Source: Venturia oleaginea (lineage: Eukaryota > Ascomycota > Dothideomycetes > Venturiales > Venturiaceae). Taken from it: 64,000 bases of DNA. Shown here one piece after another: positions 22,686 to 33,800 of the stretch. The DNA lies in contig JABMLP010000007.1 in NCBI GenBank assembly GCA_013176395.1, forward strand, positions 1,488,001-1,552,000, given 5' to 3'. Each line of letters begins with the position of its first letter. The stretch's first letter is position 1. Under the pieces are notes generated by a model. It saw only the letters and a list, made by a program, of their open reading frames with translations, did not search any database and had not been told where the DNA came from. A program made the translations under genes and the position numbers.

Positions 22686-23360
22686 TCACCCATTCCCAGC
22701 ACTAGCCTTCGCCCTCAACGCCTCCTTTCTACCTTTCTTCCACGCCTGGTGCAACTCCTCAATCTTGCCACCAATCAAAGTCACACACCTCGGATTCAGC
22801 AGCAAAAGTCCTCTCGTAACAACAAAATCCTTCAGCACCATCTTCGTCCCTATATTCATGCCCAAACCAACCCCGGTAACGCTCTCCAACTCCACTCCAA
22901 AAACACAAGTTCCCTGGACATCTTGCATCATTAATTTGTGCGGCCCATTAGATTGCTGAATCTTTGTTTCTAGTCCCCCTTCACCAGGCAAGACACGGAT
23001 GATTTCCCTACCCTTGGTAGTTTCTCCACGCTCTTCAGCTTCCAGAGCTTCGAGTTGAGACCAAGCGGACTGTCCAATATCTTCTACTCCGAGGACTTGA
23101 ACGACAACGGGGCCGTTGATGCGTCGTTCGCGGAGTTGGCCGTTGTGAATGTCATTGGGGAAGACTGTATTTGGTGACCCTTGGAGGGTGTGAGTGATGT
23201 CACTCGCTGATAGACGGAAAAAAGCAGTGTGTTTGATTGCGTGAAGAGGAATTGATGGCTTTTGGGAGGTGAGGAAGGCTTGAAGCCAGGCTTGGGTTGG
23301 CATGAGACCTTTGGAGAGAAGATGTGAGGAGATTTCATGGGCTAGGTTTGTTGCGGCCAT
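22686..23360 (-). CDS. RMI1: RecQ-mediated genome instability protein 1 (RMI1-like)
   Basis: A single exon of 224 residues from MAATNLAHEIS; an upstream Met at 23411 would add 17 residues. Residues 1-60 form the helical N-terminus seen in RMI1. The OB-fold follows, with VVQVLGVEDIGQSAWSQLEA and then the segment HKLMMQDVQGTCVFGVELE. The conserved GMNIGTKMVLKDF and VTRGLLLLNP come next, and the tail is basic. RMI1 binds topoisomerase III and the RecQ helicase (Sgs1/BLM) to dissolve double Holliday junctions in the nucleus. The protein is of yeast/fungal size, without the long C-terminal extension of animal RMI1. Confidence 0.85.
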   Translation of the reverse strand: MAATNLAHEISSHLLSKGLMPTQAWLQAFLTSQKPSIPLHAIKHTAFFRLSASDITHTLQGSPNTVFPNDIHNGQLRERRINGPVVVQVLGVEDIGQSAWSQLEALEAEERGETTKGREIIRVLPGEGGLETKIQQSNGPHKLMMQDVQGTCVFGVELESVTGVGLGMNIGTKMVLKDFVVTRGLLLLNPRCVTLIGGKIEELHQAWKKGRKEALRAKASAGNG

Positions 23361-25233
23361 GGTTTTAGTTGGAGAGACGTTGTTGCAGAAGCAGATATGG
23401 AGTTTTTGCAAGGCATCGTCACTTTTGAAGATTCATGTTGTTGCAGGATGGTACTTGGTAATAGGAACCACTTTGATACGTTACATAAGCGCCAGGCCTG
23501 AAGCTCAGGTTTCTCTCTCTCCATCCTTTATCTATCGTAAAAGTCTCTCTTGTAACAATTAACACAGAATCCACACGACAAATTAGTGCTGTCTATTTGA
23601 TTCCAGTCAAGCACTATCGTACCTCCATCACCACAAATGCCAGTCCCCCCCTACCTTCAGAGCATTACCCACAGCATCGCAATTCCATGCCGCCGACCAG
23701 AACAACACAATGTCAATAGGAAGAAGAGAGGGAGAGCTACCGCAATACACTTTGTTAGAAAGCGAAGCACTATTTCCTGATAGCACAAGGAAGAGTAGGA
23801 GGGTCTACGTTGAGCGACCATGAATTTTGTGGAGCAAAGATGTGGACAATGAGCCTAGAGGTCCAGGCGAGAAAAATAATCGACCAAGAGGAATACCACA
23901 TAAACTACACGAATGGAATGAATATTCAATACAAGGACTCCCGAAGCTCAAACGCAAATATGTAACCTTCGAGGCCCGGAAGACATTACCCATTGTTGGG
24001 ACTTGTTATAACTCAACATACTTGAATGAGTCGGATGTGAGCTACGGCGTAGTCGTCAACATGGAGTAGAGTGTAGATGGACACACCTGAGGTCACAAAG
24101 TGTGACTAATGACCTTCGGTGTTGGGAAGAGACGGGCAGCTTCCTTGCAGTTCCGTCGTCCTTGCGGAACTCGGATGCTCGACATCATTGATGAAGCACG
24201 GCAAAAAACCGCAGCACCAACAATGATCCCAGTTTCGATGTTGATCACGAGAAACAAAGTAGATATGGTCGTACGGATCCATCCCGTGCTAACTGTGGGC
24301 TGAGTTGGCCGACGGAACTTGACTGCACATGGGGATATCCTGATAGTGACCTTGACGATTTTACTCTGAGGAGGAAAGAAGATTGATTCGCTAACTGTCG
24401 GTGTATAGCCTCATCTCACAAGCTGAGAAAGGGTGGACTGCACCGCCTGATTTCATAAGTAGGTCAGACAGATTTTAGCAATCCATCATTTCTTCCTGGC
24501 CTCTTCTTCTAGAACCCTCGTCCCAATTTTGATGACTGATCACAACATGTTGTTCAAGACTCCAGTCTCGCGGCTCTCATGTATGGCACCGAAAATGGCA
24601 CTGAAAACGAAGTAGCAGCTGATTTCGATGATTGCATCTTCATTCCGAAAAGTTCTCCTTCAAACGCTTGCTACGGTGGCTGTTGCAAAAGAGCAGGAAT
24701 CATTGAGGTTGTCAAACGCGGTATAGGTATCAACTGTATTGAAAGGGAGGAAGGATGACATGGTTGTTACATGGTCAATAGCAGCAATGAATTCAAAGAG
24801 GGAGCCACATGGTCGATGACTAGGCATTGCGTTCATCAAAATGGGAGATAGATGCGTAAATACCCTCGTTAACAAGATCATCTCTCCAATCACGAAAGTC
24901 GACATAGTCTTTGTAGAGCAGCATTCATACATGTGAAAATCAATACACATGGCCAATCGTTCCACCCACACCTCGTGAAATCGGAATCAGTGCCTATATG
25001 GTCTTGACTGGCCCGCAAGAATCATCACCTCTTATTCAATGCATGTACTCTGTTCCCTCTTACCTTTCGTCAGACGCACTTGAAGCTAGCTTTTATATTT
25101 CACAATTTCCTCCAATTGCTAGAGATATATGGACGCTGATCTCGAGGTGCAAGAGGGAAATGGAAGAAGGCTGAGAGCAAAGACAAGGCACGTGAGAATC
25201 GAGAAAATCGATAGCCCCATATTAGTAATTCTA
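23361..25233. other. Gene-poor stretch upstream of RMI1
   Basis: Several short open frames (the longest about 100 codons, minus, 24660-24971) have no recognisable content. Nothing else seen up to the left inverted repeat of the Tc1-type element. Confidence 0.5.
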
Positions 25234-26618
25234 TCTGACTGCGCAGGGCGCTCGGACCCACCATCCCATCTTTTGAACTTGAATGTATTATGCTATTTAC
25301 CACACGTTTGACTTGCAATGGATCTCTGGTTTTTGCTGAACCATCTTACATCTCTCTGGCATCTCTCTGATCCTTTTCCGTATCATTGTGAGCGTTATCT
25401 TGTTCCCTTCTGCCTGGATTTCAGCCTTGAAATGAGCCACCGACGACCACCTCCTGCCAGCTAATCTGGACTTAATGATGTTCCAATAAGACTCAATGGG
25501 ATTGATATCACATGATTGAGGAGGGTGAATAAGTAATAGAAGGTCTGCTTCTCTTTTTATGGCTACAGGGTCACTGTTAGGTGACTTGATTCCGTGAGAA
25601 GGATCACCATCCTCTTGAAGCCAGTATTTGCGCTGGTGACGCTTCTCCAAGGCCTGAATAGCTTCAATGTGTTGCGGCAGTATCTTTTTGGCGTAGAAAA
25701 CCTGTGTCATGCAGTTTACTTTTGGTGTTTCGTCCTCCTTTGCCTTAAGGTCTTGCCAGACCTTCAGCCGGGCTTGGTACACTGAATCCAGTTCGTATTT
25801 GAGTTGTTTAGGCTGCTTGACTTGCCTACGGACCTTCTCTGGTGGCTCAGCCGGATCCTTGTAGAATATGAGGTTTCCTTTCTTATTGTATGAGATGCCG
25901 CCGGCGACGTGAATAGTAACATCCAAAACGCCTTCTAGCTCCTCATTGACACCTCTCTCTTGCCCTGGAAAGCGTAGCTCATATTCAGGTGCATTGGAGA
26001 GTTCTTTTGACTGAAAATTGGCTTCATCTGTGAACAAAATCCAACTCCAGAAGCCTAGCATGGTCTTTTTCTCGTGTTCTTTACCGTATTCAACCCTCTT
26101 TTGCCGATTTGCCTGGGATATCTGCTTCTGATAACGCTTCTTGAATCGCCTAGTCCCTGCATTGTATACGTGACGCTGTAATGTCTTTGCGGAAGGCTTG
26201 CCGGGGCCGGAATTGGCTTGTTCCTGCCAGCCTTTTTCGTGTATGGGGTCATCTTGGTTCGTAAGGCGGGTAAGATCTGAAGCAGATACTTTGGTAGGCC
26301 GCCCTATGATGCAACTGCTCTTTCTCTGTGATCTGAATGCTGCATCACCGATAAGTTCTCGTAGTTTAAGCCAACTACGTGCGGTAGAAGTTGGTATATT
26401 GATTTCAGGGAGGTATGCGATTGTACAGACGCCGTCGGCCTCATTCTTGCAATCCCAGGCCTGAAAAAATCGCATTCTCTTCGTGGTGTCATATTCTCGC
26501 CTTGCTGTCTTTCTTTTGGGTATTCTAGGCGCCATGGTGGTGGTAAATTGAGCGATAAGTTGGTGTATACATGGAAATTGAGATAGGATGGTGGGTCCGA
26601 GCGCCCTGCGCAGTCAGA
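25234..26618. mobile_element. Tc1/mariner-type transposon, full length, 1385 bp
   Basis: The left end begins TCTGACTGCGCAGGGCGCTC and the right end is its reverse complement. The inverted repeats run about 38 bp with one mismatch. TA stands left of the element (25232-25233), while the right flank is TT, so the expected TA duplication is not clean. The only gene inside is an uninterrupted transposase on the minus strand. Near-identical inverted repeats and an intact frame suggest a recent insertion; mobility itself is inferred. Confidence 0.85.
25297..26535 (-). CDS. Tc1/mariner (DDE) transposase, 412 aa
   Basis: An intact single exon. The N-terminal 130 residues contain helix-turn-helix DNA-binding segments (STARSWLKLRELIG and GRPTKVSASDLTRL). 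The DDE domain starts with ILFTDEANF (Asp about 170). The second acidic site is WLQEDGDPSHG (Asp about 309) and the third is NPIESYWN (Glu about 348), so all three catalytic positions are present. A long insertion rich in Lys and Gln separates the first and second. The enzyme would bind the flanking inverted repeats and catalyse cut-and-paste transposition at TA. Whether it is expressed cannot be told. Confidence 0.9.
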   Translation of the reverse strand: MAPRIPKRKTARREYDTTKRMRFFQAWDCKNEADGVCTIAYLPEINIPTSTARSWLKLRELIGDAAFRSQRKSSCIIGRPTKVSASDLTRLTNQDDPIHEKGWQEQANSGPGKPSAKTLQRHVYNAGTRRFKKRYQKQISQANRQKRVEYGKEHEKKTMLGFWSWILFTDEANFQSKELSNAPEYELRFPGQERGVNEELEGVLDVTIHVAGGISYNKKGNLIFYKDPAEPPEKVRRQVKQPKQLKYELDSVYQARLKVWQDLKAKEDETPKVNCMTQVFYAKKILPQHIEAIQALEKRHQRKYWLQEDGDPSHGIKSPNSDPVAIKREADLLLLIHPPQSCDINPIESYWNIIKSRLAGRRWSSVAHFKAEIQAEGNKITLTMIRKRIREMPERCKMVQQKPEIHCKSNVW

Positions 26619-27231
26619 TTTGAGGAGCCCTGTGCCCCACTCACCGCTGACAAATCCTTGGCAGAAAAATCTCTACCAAAACCAAAATTTTCCTCTGCAT
26701 CATTTCTCCCATCATAAAACTAAAACTTAACCCTCTTTATTCACTATGAATTGACTTCCATCGATATTCGTGGGGGAAAAAGAAGGGGAGATAAATACAC
26801 TTCTCTTTTGAGGAGAGTCCGCTTACCACTTGCCAGCGTTCGAATGCTACACTCGCAGCGAGTAAATATTGAGACATACATACACCTGCACCTGTGAGGA
26901 ATGAGGTTTGATGGGTATGAAAACCTATGTTGGATCGAGTGCGCGAATGCTGGATAGACATTGATCTGTCGCAGCCGGGGACGTGGAGATGATGGCTTGC
27001 ACATTCAAATCTATGAGGTTGGGTTTGATATTCATATTGTTCAATGCTGACTTGGTGAGTTCTCGTTTGCACGCAAACCACCGCCGCTGTGAGGCTCGAG
27101 GAACTCCTGTTCGCAAGCGCTTGATTGATTCCTATCGAATACTTTAATCTATGGTAATTGAACATTTTGAATCTTGTGTTCTTGACTGGACACGGTTGTT
27201 GAAACTTCTATCGAGTTCCCGAGTGCGTTTT
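26619..27231. other. Intergenic region, nothing recognised
   Basis: Between the transposon and the HAD remnant. Overlapping minus frames here (up to 142 codons) lack any motif. Confidence 0.5.
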
Positions 27232-28072
27232 TCATCTCAGCCCAAATCGGCTCCTGAGTTCATCGAGTTCGTCATCAGCCTCCACCAAGGTGTTCACCGT
27301 AATGTAAGGCTCTTTGTATAGAACATCCAGCCAGGGTAACTTAGACCTATTCATTCAGACGGTAGACATTTTCCTGTCTCGTGTTGCAGCAAGATCAACT
27401 TGGTTGCTGCTCATGAGCCACACCTGCTATGGCCTGTCCTTCATTTTCTTAGCGAACAAGAGCGCCTCAAACTTCTCCTTCGCGAGCAGGTACCTGTCGG
27501 CCCCTGCTGATCCTGCTGATCCTGCTGATCGCGGAATTGCGTCGGGACTGAAGATTTTGTATTTCATTCTCAACGATGACTCGAGATGACTCAGGATACG
27601 GTTGTTATCGCAAGTCCTCTCGACGGATTCCTTTTCGCCGTGGGTGAAGATCACGATGCTCCAATTGGGAATGCTTGCTAATTTTGACAAGCCTGCAGGA
27701 ACGTCGGTAAAAGAGGGCTGTAGCTCGCATTTCGCCTCGAGTTTCGCGATGGTTTCCACATCTTGAAACCTATCTGCTTCTAGCTTCTTTTCGGAAAGGA
27801 CTCGTTGAAAGGCTCGACGTCCGACTCTGTTGAAGGGCAGGTGTTTCTCTGCAACTGTTCAGAAGCATCTCGAAAGATGCAAGCTAGAATATATGTCTGA
27901 CATTCGAGGACTTACCCGTTAAGTTCGAATGGCGCGCGAACAGATGCCTTTTCAATATGTGAATCATGGATTTGCCCCTATCTGATCCGTGTTTGTCCAC
28001 CAGATGCTGCCTGATCGATGCAGTGCCGATCAGGGTGCCGTAGAATCCAAAGACTAGCACAATATGTTCCAT
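27232..28072 (-). pseudogene. Decayed type II haloacid dehalogenase (HAD) gene
   Basis: Exon 1 (27916-28072) starts MEHIVLVFGFYGTLIGTASI. Motif I of HAD enzymes should read D-x-Y-G-T, and here Gly replaces the nucleophilic Asp. A 61-nt GT-AG intron leads to exon 2, which carries the cap region, NWSIVIFTHGE (motif II area) and, further down, VWLMSSNQVDLAA (motif IV area). The frame is interrupted by TAG at 27427-27429 and TGA at 27355-27357, yet continues with coding character to a final stop at 27232. The intact enzyme class hydrolyses small 2-haloacids or phosphoesters in the cytosol. A GCTGATCCT triplication encodes SAG repeats. Loss of the catalytic Asp plus two stops makes this a pseudogene. 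Confidence 0.75.
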
Positions 28073-29155
28073 CTTGTAGTTGTCAATCGGCTCCACCCTC
28101 TGGTGCAAGGCCCCCAACGATGGCGTTTGCTACGAAGGGTGAGTTGGGTGTTCGGCGTTCTCGAGGGCCTGCGCTAATTTACGGTCTCGATCCATGGCGG
28201 TATCCATGGCGATATCGATGTCTGTTGATGTCACGATAAAAGTATCTGTTGAAGTAGCTTCTGAAAGTGGAGCTCGTGGAGAGAAAAGAATCACCTTGGA
28301 GGGGTGGGCAGGCATACCTAAGAGGTTGTTGGTACCTTTGCCTTCTAAAGATCTGTTCACTCACTCTACTTCATATACACACAGCATCATACACATAAAA
28401 TCAAGCACATTCACCAACCACGGCTCCCACAACCCTCGATGAGATCATCTAGAGCGCAACTTCTCTTCTATCTCCATAAACTGTACTACTTTTATCAACT
28501 ACGGCTCCTACAACCTTCTGCGCGGTTATCTGGAGCGTAAATTCTCTTTAATCTCCACAGTGTGGGGCAAAACAAATCTGTAAATCGCCAGAGAATCGTT
28601 GACCTGGATATCATTATGATATACTACAATCCACAAGCAGTGAGTGAGGGCCGTTTCTGAAGTGCCCAGAATAGCCTTGCGAGCAGCCTTGCTCAAGCCT
28701 TCCTCGTCAGAGGATAGTGCTTGGTGAACGTCATACATCGTGAATCTCACACGTGAATGGCCGCCAATACTTGGATTGAGAAAGGTTATACATGTCCAGA
28801 TTGATGCTGTGGAATTCTTGGCCATCTCAAAAATTAAGTTCTAAGAAATCTATTGCCCTCCAAATCTCGTGATGTGAAACTCGTTTCGGCAATTCGTCTA
28901 AGGACACCGCGACCTGTGCCCTTCGACAATTCCTCCTCTTCGAATGGACAACTCTGCCTTAAAACTCCCTGCGAATCGAACATGCTGCAGCGCCATAGAT
29001 GCGGTATTGGCAGTATAGGACTTTTCCTGTCGCGGCACAGAGTAATGATGTATTCCAATGATCATATCTCCTCGAACTGAATCGGCCATCCTCTACCCTT
29101 ACTTCTACTCCTTGCTCTTCAGTCTCCTCCAATTTATTCTTTCTGCCTCCACCCA
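28073..29155. other. Intergenic region with diverged tandem duplication
   Basis: No supported gene. Two minus frames (28526-28825 and 28834-29058) share a weakly similar acidic peptide, but without domain or start context they are not called. The leader of the HNH gene lies at the right end. Confidence 0.4.
28413..28558. repeat. Two-copy, diverged 81-bp tandem repeat
   Basis: ACGGCTCCCACAACCCT at 28420 recurs as ACGGCTCCTACAACCTT at 28501, and the following 55 bp also align (for example TCTAGAGCGCAACTTCTC against TCTGGAGCGTAAATTCTC). The period is 81 bp. Differences are mostly transitions. Confidence 0.75.
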
Positions 29156-30219
29156 ATGGTCCCAGATAACGAACAGGAGAATTACGAGCTCTTCCGCGAT
29201 GCTCTCTCCAGCACCCTTTTGCAGAATCTAGCCCTTGATACGCCGAAAGAACGTCGACGAGCCAAAGGGCGTCAGAAGAATGATAAAATTCGAGATGATT
29301 TAGGAGCAAAGGCGAAGACTTTGAAGTCTGAGAATGCAGGAGCTATTCTTGTCAACAACGATGCAGAGGACCTGGCAGAATTTATAGACGTACGTCCCCA
29401 ATAACCCATGACCACTACGCCGAGCTTCCGACCATATCCATGTGCCGTAAAGCTGAGAAAATCTGTTCCTCTTGATCTTTAGATCGATGCATCTAGAGAT
29501 ATAGCCAATTTGAATCCAGGATGACAGAAATCCATCGATGTCAATCCCAGACTCCGAGCAAAATAACAAACTTGCTACTTAGGCAGCTTGAATAGTACTG
29601 ATTTGATGGTCTCGACGTGTCTCAGCATCAGAACGCTAACAAATAACAGTACCTGTCCTCAGAGATCTTCCCTTCCCTCCCAACCACCCTTCGAACCCTC
29701 TCCTACGCGAACATCCAAGACGATCCATCTCTCCCAGAAACGTATGGCGTGCCATTGACCCTCACAGACACGGGACTATTTCTCACAACCCTGCCTTCCT
29801 CCGTCTCCGAATCCCTCTCGACCTACGCCCTCATACCAAACACAGACTCCCTCCCCAACCTGCTTGCTCCCGTGTTAGAGAGTTACATCACAACCGCTTC
29901 CACACCACCACCCCTAGACAGAACTTCAGCAGCACAGGCAACAGAATGCGAACTTTGTGGCAGGGAACATGTCGGACTGAGTTACCATCATTTGATACCA
30001 AGAAGTGTGCATGCGAAGGTTTTGAAGAGGGGTTGGCATAAGGAGTGGGAACTGAGTAAGGTGGCGTGGCTTTGTAGGGCTTGTCATAGTTTTGTGCATA
30101 AGATTGAAAGCAATGAGAGTTTGGCGAGGGAGTGGTTCACTATTGAAAGGTTGGCGGAAAGGGAGGATGTGAAGAAATGGGTCCAATGGGTGGGAAGGGT
30201 GAGGTGGAAGGCGAGATAG
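29156..30219 (+). CDS. HNH-domain protein, two exons
   Basis: Exons 29156-29389 and 29650-30219 join in frame across a 260-nt intron (GTACGT...AACAG) to give 267 residues. The N-terminal half is acidic/basic and helical. The C-terminal part (residues about 180-235) contains CELCGREHVGLSYHHLIPRS, then WLCRACHSFVHK. The two C-x2-C pairs and the His-His plus H-x3-H arrangement match zinc-bound HNH nuclease-like domains. Similar fungal proteins are annotated as HNH-domain proteins of unknown function. A DNA or RNA nuclease role is possible but unproven. Confidence 0.8.
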
Positions 30220-32476
30220 TATGGATAATGGTGGGATCGTGGGCTTGATGGGCCTGGCATGATAGTTGAGGATATCGACGAGGCGACACAATTCTACAAA
30301 TCAGCATGTGCAGGCTGGCATTGTTTCTGTCTGTCTTAACGGAAATCTATCGCGATAGAAGGATCAGGCAATAGAAGGAATATAACTGCTGATCTGGCGT
30401 CCAAACGACATCGATGATATCTCTCTGTTGCTCCATATGTCTACGCTGATCTTGGCCAGCCCACGGCTTGCTTAAGATTGCGTCGTGCCAGCATTTTTCG
30501 TGCACAATTGGGCAGAAATGTGGATAGAATATCTCTCCTTGTCGAGCATGTATATACCCTCACGCGACTGGAGGTGTATATATCTCAAGCAAGCGCTTTC
30601 CTCTTCCATTTCATCACGCGAGCAGCAATACAGCAAAACAAACATGGCCTGGGTTTTGACTTTGCTGCAAACCAGATATTTGGGGCTTTGCGGTTCTGAG
30701 TAGAGACGGAAAGTATCTTATCATGTTAAAAGCTAAGAACGTTAAAGCGACTATACTACCTTGTAGAAGAGGAGAAAATCCCGCGGAGATGGCGGGGAGA
30801 ACATTCTGTGGTTGATAGTGTGGTTTATGCATCAACGTGAACCTTCGGGATTCATTTGGCGGTATGAGTGAGTGACGCCCGCAATATAGTGTTACATAGT
30901 TGTATGATCTACGCCAAGGTGATCCCTTTTTTTGCCGAAAATTTTCGTACAATGCGGCCGAAGTTGGTCGGTAGGGACTATCCCAGACTCGATCGACAAC
31001 TAAACCTATAGAAGTAAGAGGTGAATTCTTTTTAAAGAGAACCCCCTTACTGTACTCGTCGTCACTTCACAACTCGTGCCTGGGGAGGGAACCCACGCAC
31101 AGGGCAGTTCTACACTTACTCGCGCATCTCAATCGTTCTTTTCGTGGTGTTTTTCCTGGTAATGAGATTCTGGTGATGTTGGCCTCTGCGGTGTGTAAGT
31201 AGGTTGGATTGGGTGCTACCGGCTTGTACGTAGGAGTAATGAATCCGTGATGAATCTGCCCTGTGCGTTGTTGATTCTCAATTCTTTCAGGACAGGTTCT
31301 TACTCCTTAAGGACGATTGTGATGATGTGGGAAAGTCTTCGATACTCTCGTTTTCTCTTCATTTCGTCGACGTGTTCACCTGGATATCGATGCAGAGCTC
31401 CCATGACGACGTGGAGAGCCTCTGTGTTCTGCTTTTTTCATCAAATTCGATGGACAGACGAGGCTATGTTCCGTCTGATAAAGCTTTGCCTTTCTGGAAG
31501 CCTTCGGTCTGATCTCAGTCGTTTTTGCGTGTTTTGGTGCGCGCTGGTATTTATATTAAAGTCATCACTCGCTTCTCTACCTTTATGTTATTGCGGTTTG
31601 TGGACAATCTTCAAGTTTGACTGACTGAATGGTTCTACTTTGTGCTTCCGTGGTAAGAGCTCTACCTTGAAAAGGCTCGTATTCATATCACGTGATTCCT
31701 TGGCGGAAGGTCGGACTTCAGGTTTACTTCGAAATCAGACATAACCAACTCTCACTCTGTTCTTATCTTCTTATTTCACATGCACATTAATCCTTTATCA
31801 CCCTAAGTGATACCAACAGCTCGGTATAGCTCTAAAGCCTCTGGAACGGAACTATCCGAGTTTTTAGCCGTCAATGCATCACCTTAGCGTAGATTAGAAT
31901 TGCAGGCGTTATTTACTCACTCAGTCAGTTAATAAACTTGAAGAATGTCCACGTTGATGTACAAACCACAACACAATACCAAAGTAGACCATTGACCGTG
32001 CTTTGACTCTAGAGACACTACACATCAGCCTGGCTCATCTGGCTGGGCTAAGGAAGTAAGAGTTTGGAATTGAGACGAGGCACTGGAAGAAGAGAATGAG
32101 AAGATTTGGTGGTGCTAACGGTTGCGATCATCGATCGAGACCCCTGCAACGACTGCTATATAGTTCATTTCCGCAATCAGCAATCACGGTACCGAGTGAA
32201 ATATGCCGAGGTGTATATTGCTTACTAGAATCTATATTTATCTAGCTGCCTAACACCACATCATGTCCTGTACTGTGCTCCCAGCCATTTGGAATGTTAC
32301 GTAGGCCCAACCTTGTCATCCTTGCCTCGCATTCGCTTTACGTAGTACAGTAAAAATATCCTTGCGACAGTCACAATGTTACAGGCCCGATAGACAATTA
32401 ACCCCACTGAGACCACAGTATAAAGCCGGTACTTTTAGCATCATCATTTATTATTAAAACTCCTTTCTCCTTCATC
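30220..32476. other. 2.2-kb gene-poor region, effector promoter at right end
   Basis: No supported gene. Open frames at 30478-30703, 30614-30952 and 31247-31624 have no signal, domain or splice support. The far right contains a TATA element for the next gene. Confidence 0.5.
32419..32424 (+). promoter_or_regulatory. TATA box of the small secreted protein gene
   Basis: TATAAA lies 53 bp before the ATG at 32477, in a position that suits a short leader. Other core elements were not examined. Confidence 0.5.
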
Positions 32477-32769
32477 ATGCACATCATATCCCTCAGTCTT
32501 CTGGCTATTAGCAGCCTCTCCTCTTTCGCCTCGGGACGCTTAGTCTGTGTGGCCAAAGTGCCATGGGAATGCCAATACGGAAACCCTGGCTGGTATCCGG
32601 TAAGTAAAACCTATCTTCGTATCTTTTGGGCGAACCTAACTGGGGTACGATACAGTGCAACGGGCGTAACAACTGCGATGTCCCCAATCCCCCATGTCCA
32701 GGAAAGAAAAATCACCTCTGCTGTTCACTAAATAACCCAAAAAGAGACAACGAATATTGTGTTAAGTAG
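32477..32769 (+). CDS. Small cysteine-rich secreted protein (candidate effector)
   Basis: Exons 32477-32599 and 32656-32769 join in frame across a 56-nt GT-AG intron to give 78 residues. The N-terminus MHIISLSLLAISSLSSFASG is a clear signal peptide. The mature part of about 58 residues has eight cysteines (24, 32, 42, 48, 55, 63, 64, 76), including a CC pair, enough for four disulfides. It is rich in Pro, Asn, Trp and Tyr with no transmembrane or GPI signal. Small size, secretion and even cysteine number are typical of fungal effectors or antimicrobial proteins. It stands alone in a gene-poor region beside decayed genes and transposons. I do not recognise a family, and the role is inferred. 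Confidence 0.7.
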
Positions 32770-33800
32770 TGGATATAGGTATCCAGGTAGGCTTTCTAGA
32801 TCCTTGAACCCCTTGTATATCTCAATCAATTAACTCTGTTAGATGAGATCCGGATAATGCCTATACTTAGGTTCATCGGACCTCGATTCGTGGAGGCTGA
32901 TTGATAATTGATACGGGAATGGAAATTGGGAAATACTCGTATTTACTGGACAATACGAGGCGCAGCTGTCGAGATGGGAATTATCCTACAAGTTATTACT
33001 TCGATTAGTCTGTTGCGGGATCCCTAGAAAAAATGATCAAAATCTCAGTTTAAAAATGTCGTCTATCATGTACTTAAATCGACAAAACGACAGGAGAGCA
33101 GAGGATGAACTCTGTGGCTGGTGTTGATACTCAGCTTCCACGTTTTACCTCGACGTAAGTTGCGTAGCGCTCTCTTGTCTCCAGGACCACCCACAATACT
33201 TTTCTTGGATCATTCGCGCTGATTCTATTTCTGGCATCTATGTTATTCAATGCGAACCCGCCATCGAGAAAAGTGAAAAATTCTCATTGTAAGAATGCAA
33301 AATCCATCCCGACACTGGGTGCTGTATAATCGGTCCGAGTTATGGGAGTTCGAGGAAGTTTGCGTTGTTCTTTCCAGCGAATGGACATTCTTTACACATG
33401 TGCGAGATCTTGGGACATCGATATGTTCTGGGTATAACTTGGGAGTATAGATCTGCCGATTTGCCTTGACATAGCAGACTTCAGGAACAAGAGCTTGGAT
33501 CGCAGTGTCTGCGCGACGACGAAAAAAGATTGAAAGGAGAGATGGTGACTATCAATAGTCGCAGTGTCGACAACTATAATCATGGTTTGATTGTGCAGTG
33601 GTGAATTGCTGACAGCCTTTGCCCATCTGTTCTCGGTACGTCACTAGGACCTGACAACTTCGTCCTTGTTTGTTACGAGCCCATATGGTACTGGTAATGG
33701 TGACTTCGTTGTTGCTCAAGAGTCGAAGGCGGTAATGAGGTTTATATACCACGGCATCGCTTTCGTTGGGTATATTCAAAGTCTTCTTACCTTGTGACGC
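32770..33800. other. Intergenic region, nothing recognised
   Basis: No gene supported between the secreted-protein gene and the zinc-finger pseudogene. Minus frames at 33392-33779 might include a last exon of the pseudogene, but no joining site is convincing. Confidence 0.4.
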
